Source: Phenylobacterium sp. NIBR 498073
GTDB taxonomy: Bacteria > Pseudomonadota > Alphaproteobacteria > Caulobacterales > Caulobacteraceae
Assembly (NCBI RefSeq): GCF_027286305.1
Contig: NZ_CP114599.1
Coordinates: forward strand, 1,612,001 to 1,676,000
DNA length: 64,000 bases
Direction of reading: 5' to 3'
A program made the translations under genes and the position numbers. The notes under the pieces were generated by a model. That model had not been told where the DNA came from and did no database searches. It was given only the letters and a program-made list of their open reading frames with translations. Below are positions 44,086-53,564 of the stretch, one piece after another. How positions within the stretch are numbered: position 1 is the stretch's first letter; every line of letters starts with the position of its first letter.

Positions 44086-47058
44086 ATGGTTCAGTCGGTT
44101 CGCGGGCGCATGCTCGCCACCAGCATGATGGGCGGTCTGGCGATGGCCGCGGCGATGTCGGTCCAGCCGGCCTTCGCGCAGGACGAGGTGGCGGTCGAAG
44201 AGATCGTCGTCACCGGCTCGCGCATCCGTCGCGTCGAAACCGAGACCTCCGCGCCGGTCTCGGTCGTTACCGAACAGACCCTGACCGACCGCGGCGTGGT
44301 CCAGGTCGGCGACATGCTGAACCAGATCAGCTCCAACGTGCCCTCGTTCGCGATCGCGGACGGCACGGGCAACGAGGCCGGCAGCGGCCAGACCTTCCCG
44401 AACCTGTTCGGTCTGGGCGCCGGGCGGACCCTGACGCTGGTCAACGGCCGTCGCATGGTGACCACGTCGCAATCGCGCGCGGTCAGCGGCATCGACGGTC
44501 TCGGCGACCGCGTGGTCGACACCAACATCATTCCGACGGGCCTGGTCCAGCGCATCGACGTCGTCCAGGCGGGCGGCGCGGCGGTCTACGGCTCGGACGC
44601 CATCGCCGGCGTGGTCAACTACGTGCTGAAGGACAGCTTCGAGGGCCTGGAGATCGACGCCCAGTACGGCATTTCCTCGCGCGACGACTATCCGACCCAG
44701 GCCCTGCGCGTCACGGCGGGCAAGAACTTCCTGGACGGCCGCGCCAACATCGCCGCCAACGTCGAATGGTCGAAGACCGACTCCCTGCTGGACTACGACC
44801 GCCCGCGCACCAATCTCGGCCGGGTGACGGTGTCGAACCCGGCCAACCGCACGCCGACCGACGGCATTCCGGCGCTGGTCGAGAACCTGAACAGCCGCTT
44901 CGTGACCTTCAACGCCAACGGCGTGGTCTCGCGCGCCGGTCCGCCCTTCGCCAGCCAGATCGGCGCGGTCGCCGGCCAGCCGATCCAGAGCAACGCCGCG
45001 GGCGACGCCTTCATCCCCTACAGCGTCGGCACGCTGGTCAACCCGACGATCCCGCCCTTCACCAGCGGCGGCGATGGTCTGCCCTACCAGGAACTGGCGG
45101 CGCTGCAGGTCGGCATCGAGCGCTGGGTCGGCAACCTGATCGGCCACGTGGACCTTACCGATCGCGTCCGCCTGTCGGGCGAGTTCATGTACGCCAAGGT
45201 CGAGGGCCGTGACCCGTACGGCCAGCAGGCCAGCAACACGGTGCTGAACAACGCCGCGTCCGGCGCCGGCGCCATCGCCCTGTCGCGCACCAACCCGTAC
45301 CTGACGCCGGCCATGAGCGCGGCGCTGGGCGCCGGCGGCCCGCCGCTGTTCCTGTCCAAGTTCTGGACGGACCTGCTGCCGACCCGTGAGAACGTCAGCA
45401 CCACCAACACGACCCGTGCGGTCGTCTCGCTCGACGGCGACTTCGATTTCGCCGAGCGGAACTTCTACTGGAGCCTATCGGCCAGCCGGGCCGAAACCGA
45501 TGGCGAGAGCGCCGGCTGGGGCGTGATCACCTCGCGCTTCAACAAGGCGGTCAACGCGGTCCGCAACAGCTCGGGCGCCATCGTCTGCGCGGTCAACGCC
45601 AACGCCAGCACCGCCGATGACGACGCGGCCTGCACTCCGCTGAACCCGTTCGGCGTCGGCAACGTCACCCAGGCCAACCGCTTGTACATGACCGCGCCGA
45701 TCGGCCAGGACTACCTGAACACCCAGGACGACTATCTGGCGACCATCGGCGGCGACGTCTTCAACCTGCCGGCCGGCGCCGTGAAGTTCAGCGCCGCATA
45801 CGAGCACCGCCGCGAGGAGGCCAAGTACACCCCGTTCATCGCCAACCAGCAGGGCATCGTCGGTTCGCAGGTGGCGACCCTCGCCACCAAGGCCGCCTAC
45901 AACACCGACGAGTTCTCGGGCGAACTGCTGGTGCCGATCTTCGGCGGCGACTTCACTCTGCCGGGCGTCCGTTCGCTGGAGTTCGACGGCGCCTATCGCC
46001 GCGTGAAGCACTCGATCGCCGGCTCGGAGAACATCTGGGGCGTGGGCCTGCGCTGGGAGGTCTTCGAGGGCCTGACCATCCGCGGCTCGCGCAGCCGCAA
46101 CTTCCGGGCGCCGACCCTGGACCAACTGGCCTCGCCGTCGCGCACCGACCTGTCGAACGCCGGCCAGGACCCCTGCGACGCCGACCGCATCAACTCCGGC
46201 CCGAACCCGGCGGTTCGCCGCGCCAACTGCCAGGCGCTGTTCGCCGCCAATCCGAGCTTCGGCCCGCTGGCGACGTTCCAGAACCCGTCCGAGAATTTCT
46301 CGAACACGCTGGTCACTTCCGGCGGCAACCCGAACCTGCGCAACGAGCTCTCGGACACCAAGACGATCGGCTTCATCTACCAGCCGACCTTCGCGCCGGG
46401 TCTGACCATCGTCGTCGATCGCATCGACGTGGACCTGACGGATGGCCTGTCGCCGTTCACGCCGCAGGACTTCATGGCCGCCTGCTATGACTCGGTCAGC
46501 CCCTCGGCCGAGATCTGCAGCACCTTCACGCGTGACTCGACGGGCGCCATCGCGACGGCCATGTCGACGACCTTCAACGCCGGCACGGTGGCGTTCCGGG
46601 GCGAGACCTACAACGTCAACTACCGCTTCCCGATCGGCCGCTTCTTCGATGACGCCGACTATGGCGAGCTGGAACTGGCGGTCGATGCGACCCACACCAC
46701 CCGCTACGAGCAGTCGGTCACCGGCTTCGACGTGAACCGCTACGACGGCACCACCCGCCAGCCGGACTGGGTCGTCGACTTCGACGCCACCTACTCGCGC
46801 GGCCCGGTGCGGCTCTACTACTCGCTGCACTACCTGCCGGAAGCCAAGGTCAACAGCTTCGACACGATCGAGAGCACGCCGACGCCGGAGATCAAGGAAA
46901 ACTACCGCCACAACATCTCGGCGCAGTACGACTTCGGCAAGTACACGGTGCGCGGCGGGATCATCAACCTGACCGACGAGCAGCCCTCGTTCCCGACCCG
47001 GAACTACGGCGACATCCTCGGGCGCCGGTACTATGTCGGCCTGAACGCGCGGTTCTAG
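44086..47058 (+). CDS. TonB-dependent receptor of the peptide island
   Basis: A 990-residue outer-membrane receptor. Signal peptide to about QPAFAQ (residue 31), TonB-box region (VEEIVVTGSRIRRVETE), plug with LFGLGAGRTLTLVNGRRMV and RIDVVQAGGAAVYGSDAIAGVVN, and a barrel ending RRYYVGLNARF. The GAGRTLxLVNGRR/GAAVYGSDAIAG type is common among receptors associated with exported peptidases in Caulobacterales and sphingomonads. ATG 44086 follows GGGGGATATAAG; the frame begins at a GTG at 44065. It heads the operon of OCD-like genes, APC permease and M61. Confidence 0.95.
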   Translation: MVQSVRGRMLATSMMGGLAMAAAMSVQPAFAQDEVAVEEIVVTGSRIRRVETETSAPVSVVTEQTLTDRGVVQVGDMLNQISSNVPSFAIADGTGNEAGSGQTFPNLFGLGAGRTLTLVNGRRMVTTSQSRAVSGIDGLGDRVVDTNIIPTGLVQRIDVVQAGGAAVYGSDAIAGVVNYVLKDSFEGLEIDAQYGISSRDDYPTQALRVTAGKNFLDGRANIAANVEWSKTDSLLDYDRPRTNLGRVTVSNPANRTPTDGIPALVENLNSRFVTFNANGVVSRAGPPFASQIGAVAGQPIQSNAAGDAFIPYSVGTLVNPTIPPFTSGGDGLPYQELAALQVGIERWVGNLIGHVDLTDRVRLSGEFMYAKVEGRDPYGQQASNTVLNNAASGAGAIALSRTNPYLTPAMSAALGAGGPPLFLSKFWTDLLPTRENVSTTNTTRAVVSLDGDFDFAERNFYWSLSASRAETDGESAGWGVITSRFNKAVNAVRNSSGAIVCAVNANASTADDDAACTPLNPFGVGNVTQANRLYMTAPIGQDYLNTQDDYLATIGGDVFNLPAGAVKFSAAYEHRREEAKYTPFIANQQGIVGSQVATLATKAAYNTDEFSGELLVPIFGGDFTLPGVRSLEFDGAYRRVKHSIAGSENIWGVGLRWEVFEGLTIRGSRSRNFRAPTLDQLASPSRTDLSNAGQDPCDADRINSGPNPAVRRANCQALFAANPSFGPLATFQNPSENFSNTLVTSGGNPNLRNELSDTKTIGFIYQPTFAPGLTIVVDRIDVDLTDGLSPFTPQDFMAACYDSVSPSAEICSTFTRDSTGAIATAMSTTFNAGTVAFRGETYNVNYRFPIGRFFDDADYGELELAVDATHTTRYEQSVTGFDVNRYDGTTRQPDWVVDFDATYSRGPVRLYYSLHYLPEAKVNSFDTIESTPTPEIKENYRHNISAQYDFGKYTVRGGIINLTDEQPSFPTRNYGDILGRRYYVGLNARF

Positions 47059-47074
47059 GGCCACGCCACACCGT

Positions 47075-47099
47075 CGCGCGGAACACTCTCATCCGCGCG
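47075..47099 (+). promoter_or_regulatory. intra-operon hairpin after the receptor gene
   Basis: An 8-bp stem CGCGCGGA/TCCGCGCG with a 9-base loop, 16 bases past the receptor stop and 61 before the next start, without T-run. Such a hairpin could partly terminate or protect the receptor message so that receptor is made in excess of downstream enzymes. Confidence 0.45.
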
Positions 47100-47160
47100 C
47101 GGCAGGCGGCGCTGGTCTGACCCACGGGCCGGCGCCGCCACGCATTTCGAGGGCAGGGGC

Positions 47161-48138
47161 ATGATCTTGGCGAAGGATGATCTTGGCGACCTTGTCGTGC
47201 TCGACGCCGAAGCCGTCCGCGCCCGGCTGACCTATGAAGCGGCGATCCCGGTGGTCCGCGAGGCGATGATCGCGCTCTCGGACGGCCGCGTGCGCCAGCA
47301 GCTGCGCAGTTTCCTCCCCTGGGGCGAGGGCAAGACCTTCGCCATCATGCCGGCCGCCATGTCCGAGACCGGCGTGTTCGGGGCCAAGCTGGTCAGCGTC
47401 TTCAAGCGTCCCGACGGCGGCAAGGCCCATGAGGGCGTGGTGCTGTTGTTCGATCCGCAGAGCGGCGCGCCCGTCTGCCTGGCCGACGCCGGCGAGGTCA
47501 CCGCCATCCGCACCGCCGCGGCCAGCGCCGCGGCCACGGACGCCCTGGCCCGGCCCGACGCCGCGGTCCTGACCCTGCTGGGCGCCGGCAAGCAGGCGCG
47601 CGCCCACGCCCAGGCCATCGCCAAGGTCCGCGCCCTGCGCCAGATCCGCGTCTGGGCCCGCTCGGCCGAGCAAGCCGGGGCGCTGGCCGACCAGGTCGCC
47701 GCCGACACTGGCGTCGAGACCTTGGCCGCCTCGATGGAGGCCGCGCTCGCCGACGCCGACATCGTTTGCACGCTCACCGCCGCGGCCGATCCGATCCTTG
47801 CGCTGGCGCAGGTCGCGCCTGGGACCCACGTCAACGTGGTCGGCTCCAGCGGCCCGGCCCAGGCCGAGATCGCCGGCGACCTGGTCGCAGGCGGCCGCTT
47901 CATCGTCGATCATCGCGAGCACGTGCTGGCGCACGGCGGCGAGTTCCTGCGCGCCAAGGCCGCCGGCCTGGTCGTCGACGACCACGTCGCCGCCGAGATC
48001 GGCCAGGTGCTTGCCGGTGCGCGGCCGGGCCGCACGGCGGCGGGCGAGATCACCCTCTACAAGTCGCTCGGCCACGCCGCCCAGGATCTGGCGGCGGCCG
48101 CCTGGCTCTACCAAGACGCTACCGGAACGACCCTATGA
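47161..48138 (+). CDS. ornithine cyclodeaminase/mu-crystallin-family dehydrogenase (1)
   Basis: A 325-residue NAD(P)-dependent enzyme. Conserved parts: PAAMSETGVFGAKLVSVF (substrate Lys), GEVTAIRTAAASAAATDALARP (substrate Arg), Rossmann loop LLGAGKQARAHAQAI and HVNVVGSSGP. True ornithine cyclodeaminase has a catalytic Asp in GGDCPG; here it is GSS, so cyclisation of ornithine is unlikely. Ketimine reductase, alanine- or other amino-acid dehydrogenase activity is more plausible. The stop overlaps the permease start (ATGA). The paralogue at 49442 lies on the other side of the permease. Confidence 0.88.
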   Translation: MILAKDDLGDLVVLDAEAVRARLTYEAAIPVVREAMIALSDGRVRQQLRSFLPWGEGKTFAIMPAAMSETGVFGAKLVSVFKRPDGGKAHEGVVLLFDPQSGAPVCLADAGEVTAIRTAAASAAATDALARPDAAVLTLLGAGKQARAHAQAIAKVRALRQIRVWARSAEQAGALADQVAADTGVETLAASMEAALADADIVCTLTAAADPILALAQVAPGTHVNVVGSSGPAQAEIAGDLVAGGRFIVDHREHVLAHGGEFLRAKAAGLVVDDHVAAEIGQVLAGARPGRTAAGEITLYKSLGHAAQDLAAAAWLYQDATGTTL

Positions 48139-49442
48139 CCGATCAGACCGCCCGCATGCACAAGGGCGTCGACCTGTGGGCGGTGGTCGCCCTCGGCCTC
48201 GGCACCGCCGTCGGCGTGGCCATCTTCTCGGTCATCGCGCCGGCCACCGCGCTGGCGGGGCCCGGCATGCTGCTGGCTGTCGTGGTCGCCGCCGTGCCGA
48301 TGTTCGTCATCGCCATGACCTATGCGTTCATGGGCTCGGCCCTGCCGACCTCCGGCGCCTCGTTCGAGTGGTCGCGGCGGTTCGTGCACCCGTTCGTCGG
48401 CTACCTGATCGCCTGGATGCGGATCGTCTCCAACGTCGGGGCCATGCTGATCCTGGCCCTGGTCATGGTCCGCTACCTGTCGATGGTGATCCCGCTGCCG
48501 ACCAAGCCGACCATGCTGGCGGCGTTCGTGATCTTCTTCTTCGCCAACTACTTCGGCGTCGGCCTGGCCGCGCGGCTGCAGGTGATCCTGATGGGCGCGC
48601 TGGTGGTGCTGTTCATCGTCTTCTCGGCCTGGGGCGCGCCGCACGTGCAGGCCGCCCAGTTCGAGCCGTTCCTGCCCAACGGCACGGCCGGGATGCTGGC
48701 GGCGATCCCGCTGCTGATCGGCCTGTTCTTCGGCATCGAGGCGGCCACCGAGATCGGCGACGAGGTCAAGGACAGCCAGAAGACCATCCCGCTCGGCATC
48801 GGCCTGTCGATCCTGACGGCGGTGGCGCTCTACCTGATGGTCGGGGCGGTGGCGATCGGCGTCATCGGCCCCGAGGCCCTGGCCAGGAGCCAGACCCCGT
48901 TGCTCGACGCCGCCCAGCCGTTCATGGGCCCGGTCGCCAAGCCGCTGATCGTCTGCGCCGCCGTGATCGCCATCGCCAAGTCGATCAACTCGCTCTACCT
49001 CGGCTTCTCGCGCAGCCTGTTCGCCATGGCTCGCGAGGGCATGCTGCCGGCCGCCCTGGCCAAGGTGCACCCCAAGTACGGCACGCCGCACGTGGCGCTG
49101 GCGACCATCCTCGGCGCCACCTGCCTGGGGCTGCTGGCGCCGATGAACCTGACCAGCCTGTTTCTGGCGGTGAACATCCCGACGCTGCTGAAATACGCCG
49201 CCACCTGCATCGCTGCGACCGTGGTCGTGCGCAAGCATCCGGACATCTACGAGGGCGCGCGCTTCAAGCTCTCCAAGGGCGCGACCGTTGGCTGGGCCTA
49301 TGCCGGCTGCGCGGCCTCGCTGGTGGTGGCGGTGCTGGGCTTCTCGGCCGACTGGACGCCCTATGCGGCGCTGGCGGTCTGGGCGGCGATCGGCGTCGCC
49401 TACTATGCGGCGTCCGGACGCCAACGCGCGGCGGCCGCCTGA
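48135..49442 (+). CDS. APC-superfamily amino-acid permease
   Basis: A 435-residue inner-membrane transporter with about 12 hydrophobic segments. The first helix has the APC-type unwound loop (GLGTAVGVAIFSVIAP), and a conserved FGIEAATEIGDEVKDSQKTIP lies at about residues 205-225. It should import an amino acid or small amine produced in the periplasm. Translationally coupled on both sides: start overlaps the first OCD-like stop (ATGA), stop overlaps the second OCD-like start (TGATG). Confidence 0.93.
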   Translation: MTDQTARMHKGVDLWAVVALGLGTAVGVAIFSVIAPATALAGPGMLLAVVVAAVPMFVIAMTYAFMGSALPTSGASFEWSRRFVHPFVGYLIAWMRIVSNVGAMLILALVMVRYLSMVIPLPTKPTMLAAFVIFFFANYFGVGLAARLQVILMGALVVLFIVFSAWGAPHVQAAQFEPFLPNGTAGMLAAIPLLIGLFFGIEAATEIGDEVKDSQKTIPLGIGLSILTAVALYLMVGAVAIGVIGPEALARSQTPLLDAAQPFMGPVAKPLIVCAAVIAIAKSINSLYLGFSRSLFAMAREGMLPAALAKVHPKYGTPHVALATILGATCLGLLAPMNLTSLFLAVNIPTLLKYAATCIAATVVVRKHPDIYEGARFKLSKGATVGWAYAGCAASLVVAVLGFSADWTPYAALAVWAAIGVAYYAASGRQRAAAA

Positions 49443-50392
49443 TGCGGGTCATCGACCGCCAGGAGGTCGCGCAGCGGCTGACCTACGAGCTTTGCATCCC
49501 GATCGTGCGCGAGGCGATGATCGCGTTCTCGACCGGCCAGACGCGCCAGCTGCTGCGCTCGATCATCCCATTGGCCGAGGGCCGCATGTTCGGCCTGATG
49601 CCCGGGGCGATGGGCGAGGACGCGCCGTTCGGGGCCAAGATGATCAGCGTCTATCCCGAGAACTTCGCCAAGGGCCGCCAGTCGCACCAGGGGCTAATCG
49701 TGCTGTTCGATCCGGCCACCGGCGCGCCGGCCTGCGTGGTCCATGCCGGCGAGGTGACGGCGATCCGCACCGCCGCAGCCAGCGCCGCGGCCACCGACGC
49801 CCTGGCGCGGCCTGAGGCCCGCCGCCTGGCGGTGCTGGGCTATGGCGAGCAGGCGGCGACCCACGCGCGCGCCATCTCCAAGGTGCGGCCGCTGGAGCAG
49901 ATCGCGGTGTGGGGCCGCTCGCTCGAACGGGCGCAGGCGTTCGCCGCGAGCATCGGCGACGAGCTGGGCGTGCCCGCCGCGGCGTTCGCCGACGCCAAGG
50001 ATGCGGTGGCCGAGGCCGCCATCATCTGCACGGTCAGCGCCGCCAAGGAGCCGATCCTCAAAGGCGCCTGGGTCGCGCCAGGGACCCACGTCAATGTCGT
50101 CGGCTCCAGCTATGCCGGCCCGGTCGAGATCGATGACGAGCTGGTGGTACGCGCCCGCTTCATCGCCGACAGCCGCGAAGGCGTGATGGCCCAGGGGGCC
50201 GAGTACCTGAAGGCCAAGGAAGCCGGCCTGATCGACGAGCGCCACGTGGTCGGCGAGATCGGCCAGGTCTTCGCCGGCCAGCTGGAAGGCCGCCAGAACC
50301 CCTTCCAGGTCACGATCTACAAGTCCCTCGGCCATGTCGTGCAAGACCTCGCCAGCGCCTGGGCCCTCTTCAAGCAATCGGAAAACGCCTGA
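49442..50392 (+). CDS. ornithine cyclodeaminase/mu-crystallin-family dehydrogenase (2)
   Basis: A 316-residue paralogue of the gene at 47161. Shared segments include the REAMIA helix, GEVTAIRTAAASAAATDALARP and THVNVVGSS, while the Rossmann loop differs (VLGYGEQAATHARAI). It also lacks the ornithine-cyclodeaminase Asp (GSSYAG in place of GGDCPG). Two diverged copies around one permease suggest two related substrates or a heteromeric enzyme rather than recent duplication. The stop overlaps the M61 start. Confidence 0.88.
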   Translation: MRVIDRQEVAQRLTYELCIPIVREAMIAFSTGQTRQLLRSIIPLAEGRMFGLMPGAMGEDAPFGAKMISVYPENFAKGRQSHQGLIVLFDPATGAPACVVHAGEVTAIRTAAASAAATDALARPEARRLAVLGYGEQAATHARAISKVRPLEQIAVWGRSLERAQAFAASIGDELGVPAAAFADAKDAVAEAAIICTVSAAKEPILKGAWVAPGTHVNVVGSSYAGPVEIDDELVVRARFIADSREGVMAQGAEYLKAKEAGLIDERHVVGEIGQVFAGQLEGRQNPFQVTIYKSLGHVVQDLASAWALFKQSENA

Positions 50393-52083
50393 TGCGCATG
50401 TGCTTCGCCGCCGCTCTGCTCGCCACGGTCAGCCTGGCCTCCGTGGCGCAGGCGCAGGAGCGGTTCGAGGTCGTCCTGACGCCCGGCCCGTTGGCCGCCG
50501 ACGCCGAACAGGGGCATCTGGACGTGACCCTGAAGCTGTCGGGCGTGGACGTCGCCGCCGGCCAGCCGCTGCTGGCCCTGCCGGTGGTGATCGCCAACAC
50601 CGCGACCGTCGCCACGACTCTGCAGAACCTGCGCGCCACGGACGCCGCGGGCGAGGTTCCGCTGAGCTTCAAGGACGATCCGGTGGCCATCGCCTATGCC
50701 CGCCACTGGATCCCGGGACGGGCGGTGAAGGGCGACCTGACGGTCAGCTACCGCGCGCCGATCGACAACACCCCGCCCAAGCGCGGCGCGGGGCCGCCCT
50801 ACCAGTTGCGCACCGAGGGCGGCGGACTGTCGGGGGTGGGCAACACCTTCATCCTGATCCCGGAGGGCGCGAAGCCTTACGACATCAGCCTGCGCTGGGA
50901 CCTTTCCAAGCTGCCGGGCTCGGCGGCGACCTCGAGCTATGGCGACGGCGACGTCTCGCTGGGCGTCGGGCCGGCCGGGCGGCTGATGTCGACCGTGTTC
51001 ATGGCCGGGCCGATGCATCGCTATCCGCAAGTCCCCAAGGGCGGCTTCTCGGCGGTCTGGCTGGGGACCCCGCCGTTCGACCCCGCGCCCGTAATGGACT
51101 GGACCCAGCAGCTGCACAGCTGGATGATCGGCTTCTTCCGCGATCCCAGCGAGCCGCCGTATCGGGTTTTCCTGCGGTACAATCCGATCAACGCCGGGGG
51201 CGGGGCGGCGCTGACCAACTCGTTCCTGACCACCTACGGCAAGACCGGCTCGGGCGAGGCGCTGAAGGGCACCCTGGCGCACGAGATGATCCACACCTGG
51301 ACCGCGGTGGACGGGCCGGGCCAGTGGTTCGGCGAGGGGAATGCCGTTTTCTATCAAGCGCTTCTGCCGCTGCGCGCCGGCCTGATCACGCCGGACGACT
51401 ATCTGGCGGACATCAACGAGACGGCGCGGCGCTACTATTCCAACCCGCTGAACGACACGCCCAACGACCAGATCGCCCCGCGCTTCTGGGAGGACACCCG
51501 CGTGCGCGTGCTGCCCTATGACCGCGGCGCGATGTATTTCGCGGTGCTGGACGGCCAGATCCGCAAGGCCTCGGGCGGCAAGCGCTCGGTCGACGACCTG
51601 GTGATCGAGATGGTCGAGCGCGAGCGCCGCGGCCAGACCACCGGCGAGGCCGACTGGCTGGCGCTGCTGGACAAGGAGCTGGGCGCGGCGGGGGCCAAGA
51701 CCCACGCGGCGATGCTGGCGGGCGGGCTGATGCTGCCGGAGGCCGACGGCTTCGGGCCGTGCTTCACGCGCACGACCGGCAAGGTCCGGCGGTTCGAGCT
51801 GGGCTTCGAGCCCAAGTCGCTGGTGGGCGACGTCAAGACCATCCGCGACCTGCAAGCAGGGTCTGAGGCCGACAAGGCGGGCCTGAAGGACGGCGACGTC
51901 GTGACCTACGGCCAGGCGCTGGACGCCCTGCAGGGTGATCCGGAAAAGCAGCTGACCCTGCAGGTGACGCGCGCGGGAAAGACGTTCCTGATCAGCTACT
52001 TGCCGCGGGCGGAAGAGGTTGAGATCTATCAGTGGAAGCGCGTGCCCGGGGTGCCGGACACCGCTTGTGGACGGGGCGCTTAG
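50392..52083 (+). CDS. exported M61-family aminopeptidase with PDZ domain (2)
   Basis: A 563-residue zinc peptidase with a signal peptide (SVAQAQ, about residue 22). Catalytic HEMIH at 297-301 and third ligand Glu315 in WFGEGNAVFY. PDZ-like part with TIRDLQAGSEADKAGLKDGDVV near residues 483-504. Same layout as the M61 at 38920, including YRVFxRxNP and ALTNSF, so they are paralogues of one subfamily. It is the last gene of the receptor operon and converges on an S10 gene, with the two stop codons overlapping. Confidence 0.93.
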   Translation: MRMCFAAALLATVSLASVAQAQERFEVVLTPGPLAADAEQGHLDVTLKLSGVDVAAGQPLLALPVVIANTATVATTLQNLRATDAAGEVPLSFKDDPVAIAYARHWIPGRAVKGDLTVSYRAPIDNTPPKRGAGPPYQLRTEGGGLSGVGNTFILIPEGAKPYDISLRWDLSKLPGSAATSSYGDGDVSLGVGPAGRLMSTVFMAGPMHRYPQVPKGGFSAVWLGTPPFDPAPVMDWTQQLHSWMIGFFRDPSEPPYRVFLRYNPINAGGGAALTNSFLTTYGKTGSGEALKGTLAHEMIHTWTAVDGPGQWFGEGNAVFYQALLPLRAGLITPDDYLADINETARRYYSNPLNDTPNDQIAPRFWEDTRVRVLPYDRGAMYFAVLDGQIRKASGGKRSVDDLVIEMVERERRGQTTGEADWLALLDKELGAAGAKTHAAMLAGGLMLPEADGFGPCFTRTTGKVRRFELGFEPKSLVGDVKTIRDLQAGSEADKAGLKDGDVVTYGQALDALQGDPEKQLTLQVTRAGKTFLISYLPRAEEVEIYQWKRVPGVPDTACGRGA

Positions 52084-53564
52084 CGCCCCGTCACGAACGC
52101 CCGCACGTCGTTGCTGAACGCCTTGAGGGCGTCCTCGTTGGTATAGGCCATGTGGCCGCCTTCGTAGTCGTGCAGCACGACCCGGTCGGCGGGCAGGGCG
52201 CCGTGGGACTTGAGGTAGCGGGCCGGGCCGATGGTGGTGGTGGTGTCGTAATAGCCGGTGCCGATCATCAGCCGGAAGCCCGGCTTGGCCTTCAGGGCCG
52301 CGCCGAAATTGGCTTGATAATCAAAGTCGTTGAACGGGCCGCCGATGCCGCTGGTCGGCGACCAGCCCCAGCTGAGGGTCTCGGGCGCGAAGGAGCGGTA
52401 GTCGGCCATCGGCCAGGTTACCTTGAGCTCGCCGGCCATGTAGGCGTCGAAGCTCGGCTTGACCATGTCGGAGACCTTGCCGAACGGATCGACGGGACGG
52501 GCGCCGTGGGCGGGGGCCGGGCCGGCGTAGCGGGCGTCGTACATCCCCAGCACCAGGCCCTTGTCCTTGAGCAACTCGCTGACGAAATCGACCTTGGAGA
52601 TGATCAGGTCGTGGGCCAGGTAGTAGTCGGCGCCGATGCCGGTGAAGGCCTGGAGCTTGCGGGCGACGGCTTGGCGCTCGGCGGCCGACAGGTCCTGGCC
52701 CTTCACGAGCGCCGGCAGATACTCATTCATTCCAAAGGCATAGGCGTCGTCGACGAAGGCCGAGATCGACTTGCCGCCGGTGTCGGCGCGGCCGTGATAG
52801 GCGGCGACGGCGGCCAGGGCGGTGATGTTGGTCGCGTAGGCGAGCATGTTGCCCGGGCGCTGGCTGGTCTCGATCATATTCACCGCCTGGCCCATGAGGA
52901 TGACGCCGTCGAGCGGGGTGGTCTTGGCCAGCTGACCGGCCATCACCGCCGCGCGGATCGTGCCGTAGCTTTCGCCCAGCACGTACTTCGGCGAGGCCTC
53001 GCGGCCGTTGGCCTTGAGCCAGGCCTCGACGAAGCCGGAGACCGACTTGGCGTCGCCGTCGACCTGGTAAAAGTCGGCGCGCTTGGCGGCAGGCTGGACG
53101 CGGGTGAAGCCGGTCTCGGCCGGGTCGACGAACACCAAGTCGGCGACGTCGAGCAGGGAGTAGGCGTTGTCCACAACCTTGTAGGGCTTGGGAACTTCGG
53201 CGTTCACGTCCTGCGGCGGGGCGATCCGGCGCGGGCCGAAGGCGCCCATGTGCAGCCAGGTCGAGGCCGAGCTGGGGCCGCCGTTGAACAGGAAGATCAC
53301 CGGCCGCGAAGCCTTGTCCTTCAAGCCGTCGCGCACATAGGCGGTGGTTACGAAGCGGATCGTCGGCTCGCCGGCGGCGTTGCGCAGCACGGTCTCGCCG
53401 ACGCTGGCGACGTACTTCACCTTCTGGCCGTTGAAGGTCCCGACGTGGCGGGTCACGAAGCTCTGGGGGGCGGGCGCCTCGGCGGCCGGAGCCGCCTGGG
53501 CGTAGGCCTGCGGGGCGGCCGTGCAGAGGAGGGCGAAGGCGAGGGCGGCAGGCTTCAGTCGCAC
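52080..53564 (-). CDS. exported S10 serine carboxypeptidase-like protein (2)
   Basis: A 494-residue protein from the GTG at 53564, which gives a normal signal peptide (AALAFALLCTAAPQAYAQ). ATG 53618 is in frame but would add 18 residues before it. Family features: NGGPSSASTWLHMGAFGPRR, VDPAETGFTR, GESYGT (Ser199) and GGHMAY with the C-terminal His. It is closer in its middle (RHVGTFNGQKVKY) to the S10 at 53900 than to the one at 37433. It diverges from the S10 at 53900, with a 335-base promoter region between. Confidence 0.88.
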   Translation of the reverse strand: MRLKPAALAFALLCTAAPQAYAQAAPAAEAPAPQSFVTRHVGTFNGQKVKYVASVGETVLRNAAGEPTIRFVTTAYVRDGLKDKASRPVIFLFNGGPSSASTWLHMGAFGPRRIAPPQDVNAEVPKPYKVVDNAYSLLDVADLVFVDPAETGFTRVQPAAKRADFYQVDGDAKSVSGFVEAWLKANGREASPKYVLGESYGTIRAAVMAGQLAKTTPLDGVILMGQAVNMIETSQRPGNMLAYATNITALAAVAAYHGRADTGGKSISAFVDDAYAFGMNEYLPALVKGQDLSAAERQAVARKLQAFTGIGADYYLAHDLIISKVDFVSELLKDKGLVLGMYDARYAGPAPAHGARPVDPFGKVSDMVKPSFDAYMAGELKVTWPMADYRSFAPETLSWGWSPTSGIGGPFNDFDYQANFGAALKAKPGFRLMIGTGYYDTTTTIGPARYLKSHGALPADRVVLHDYEGGHMAYTNEDALKAFSNDVRAFVTGR

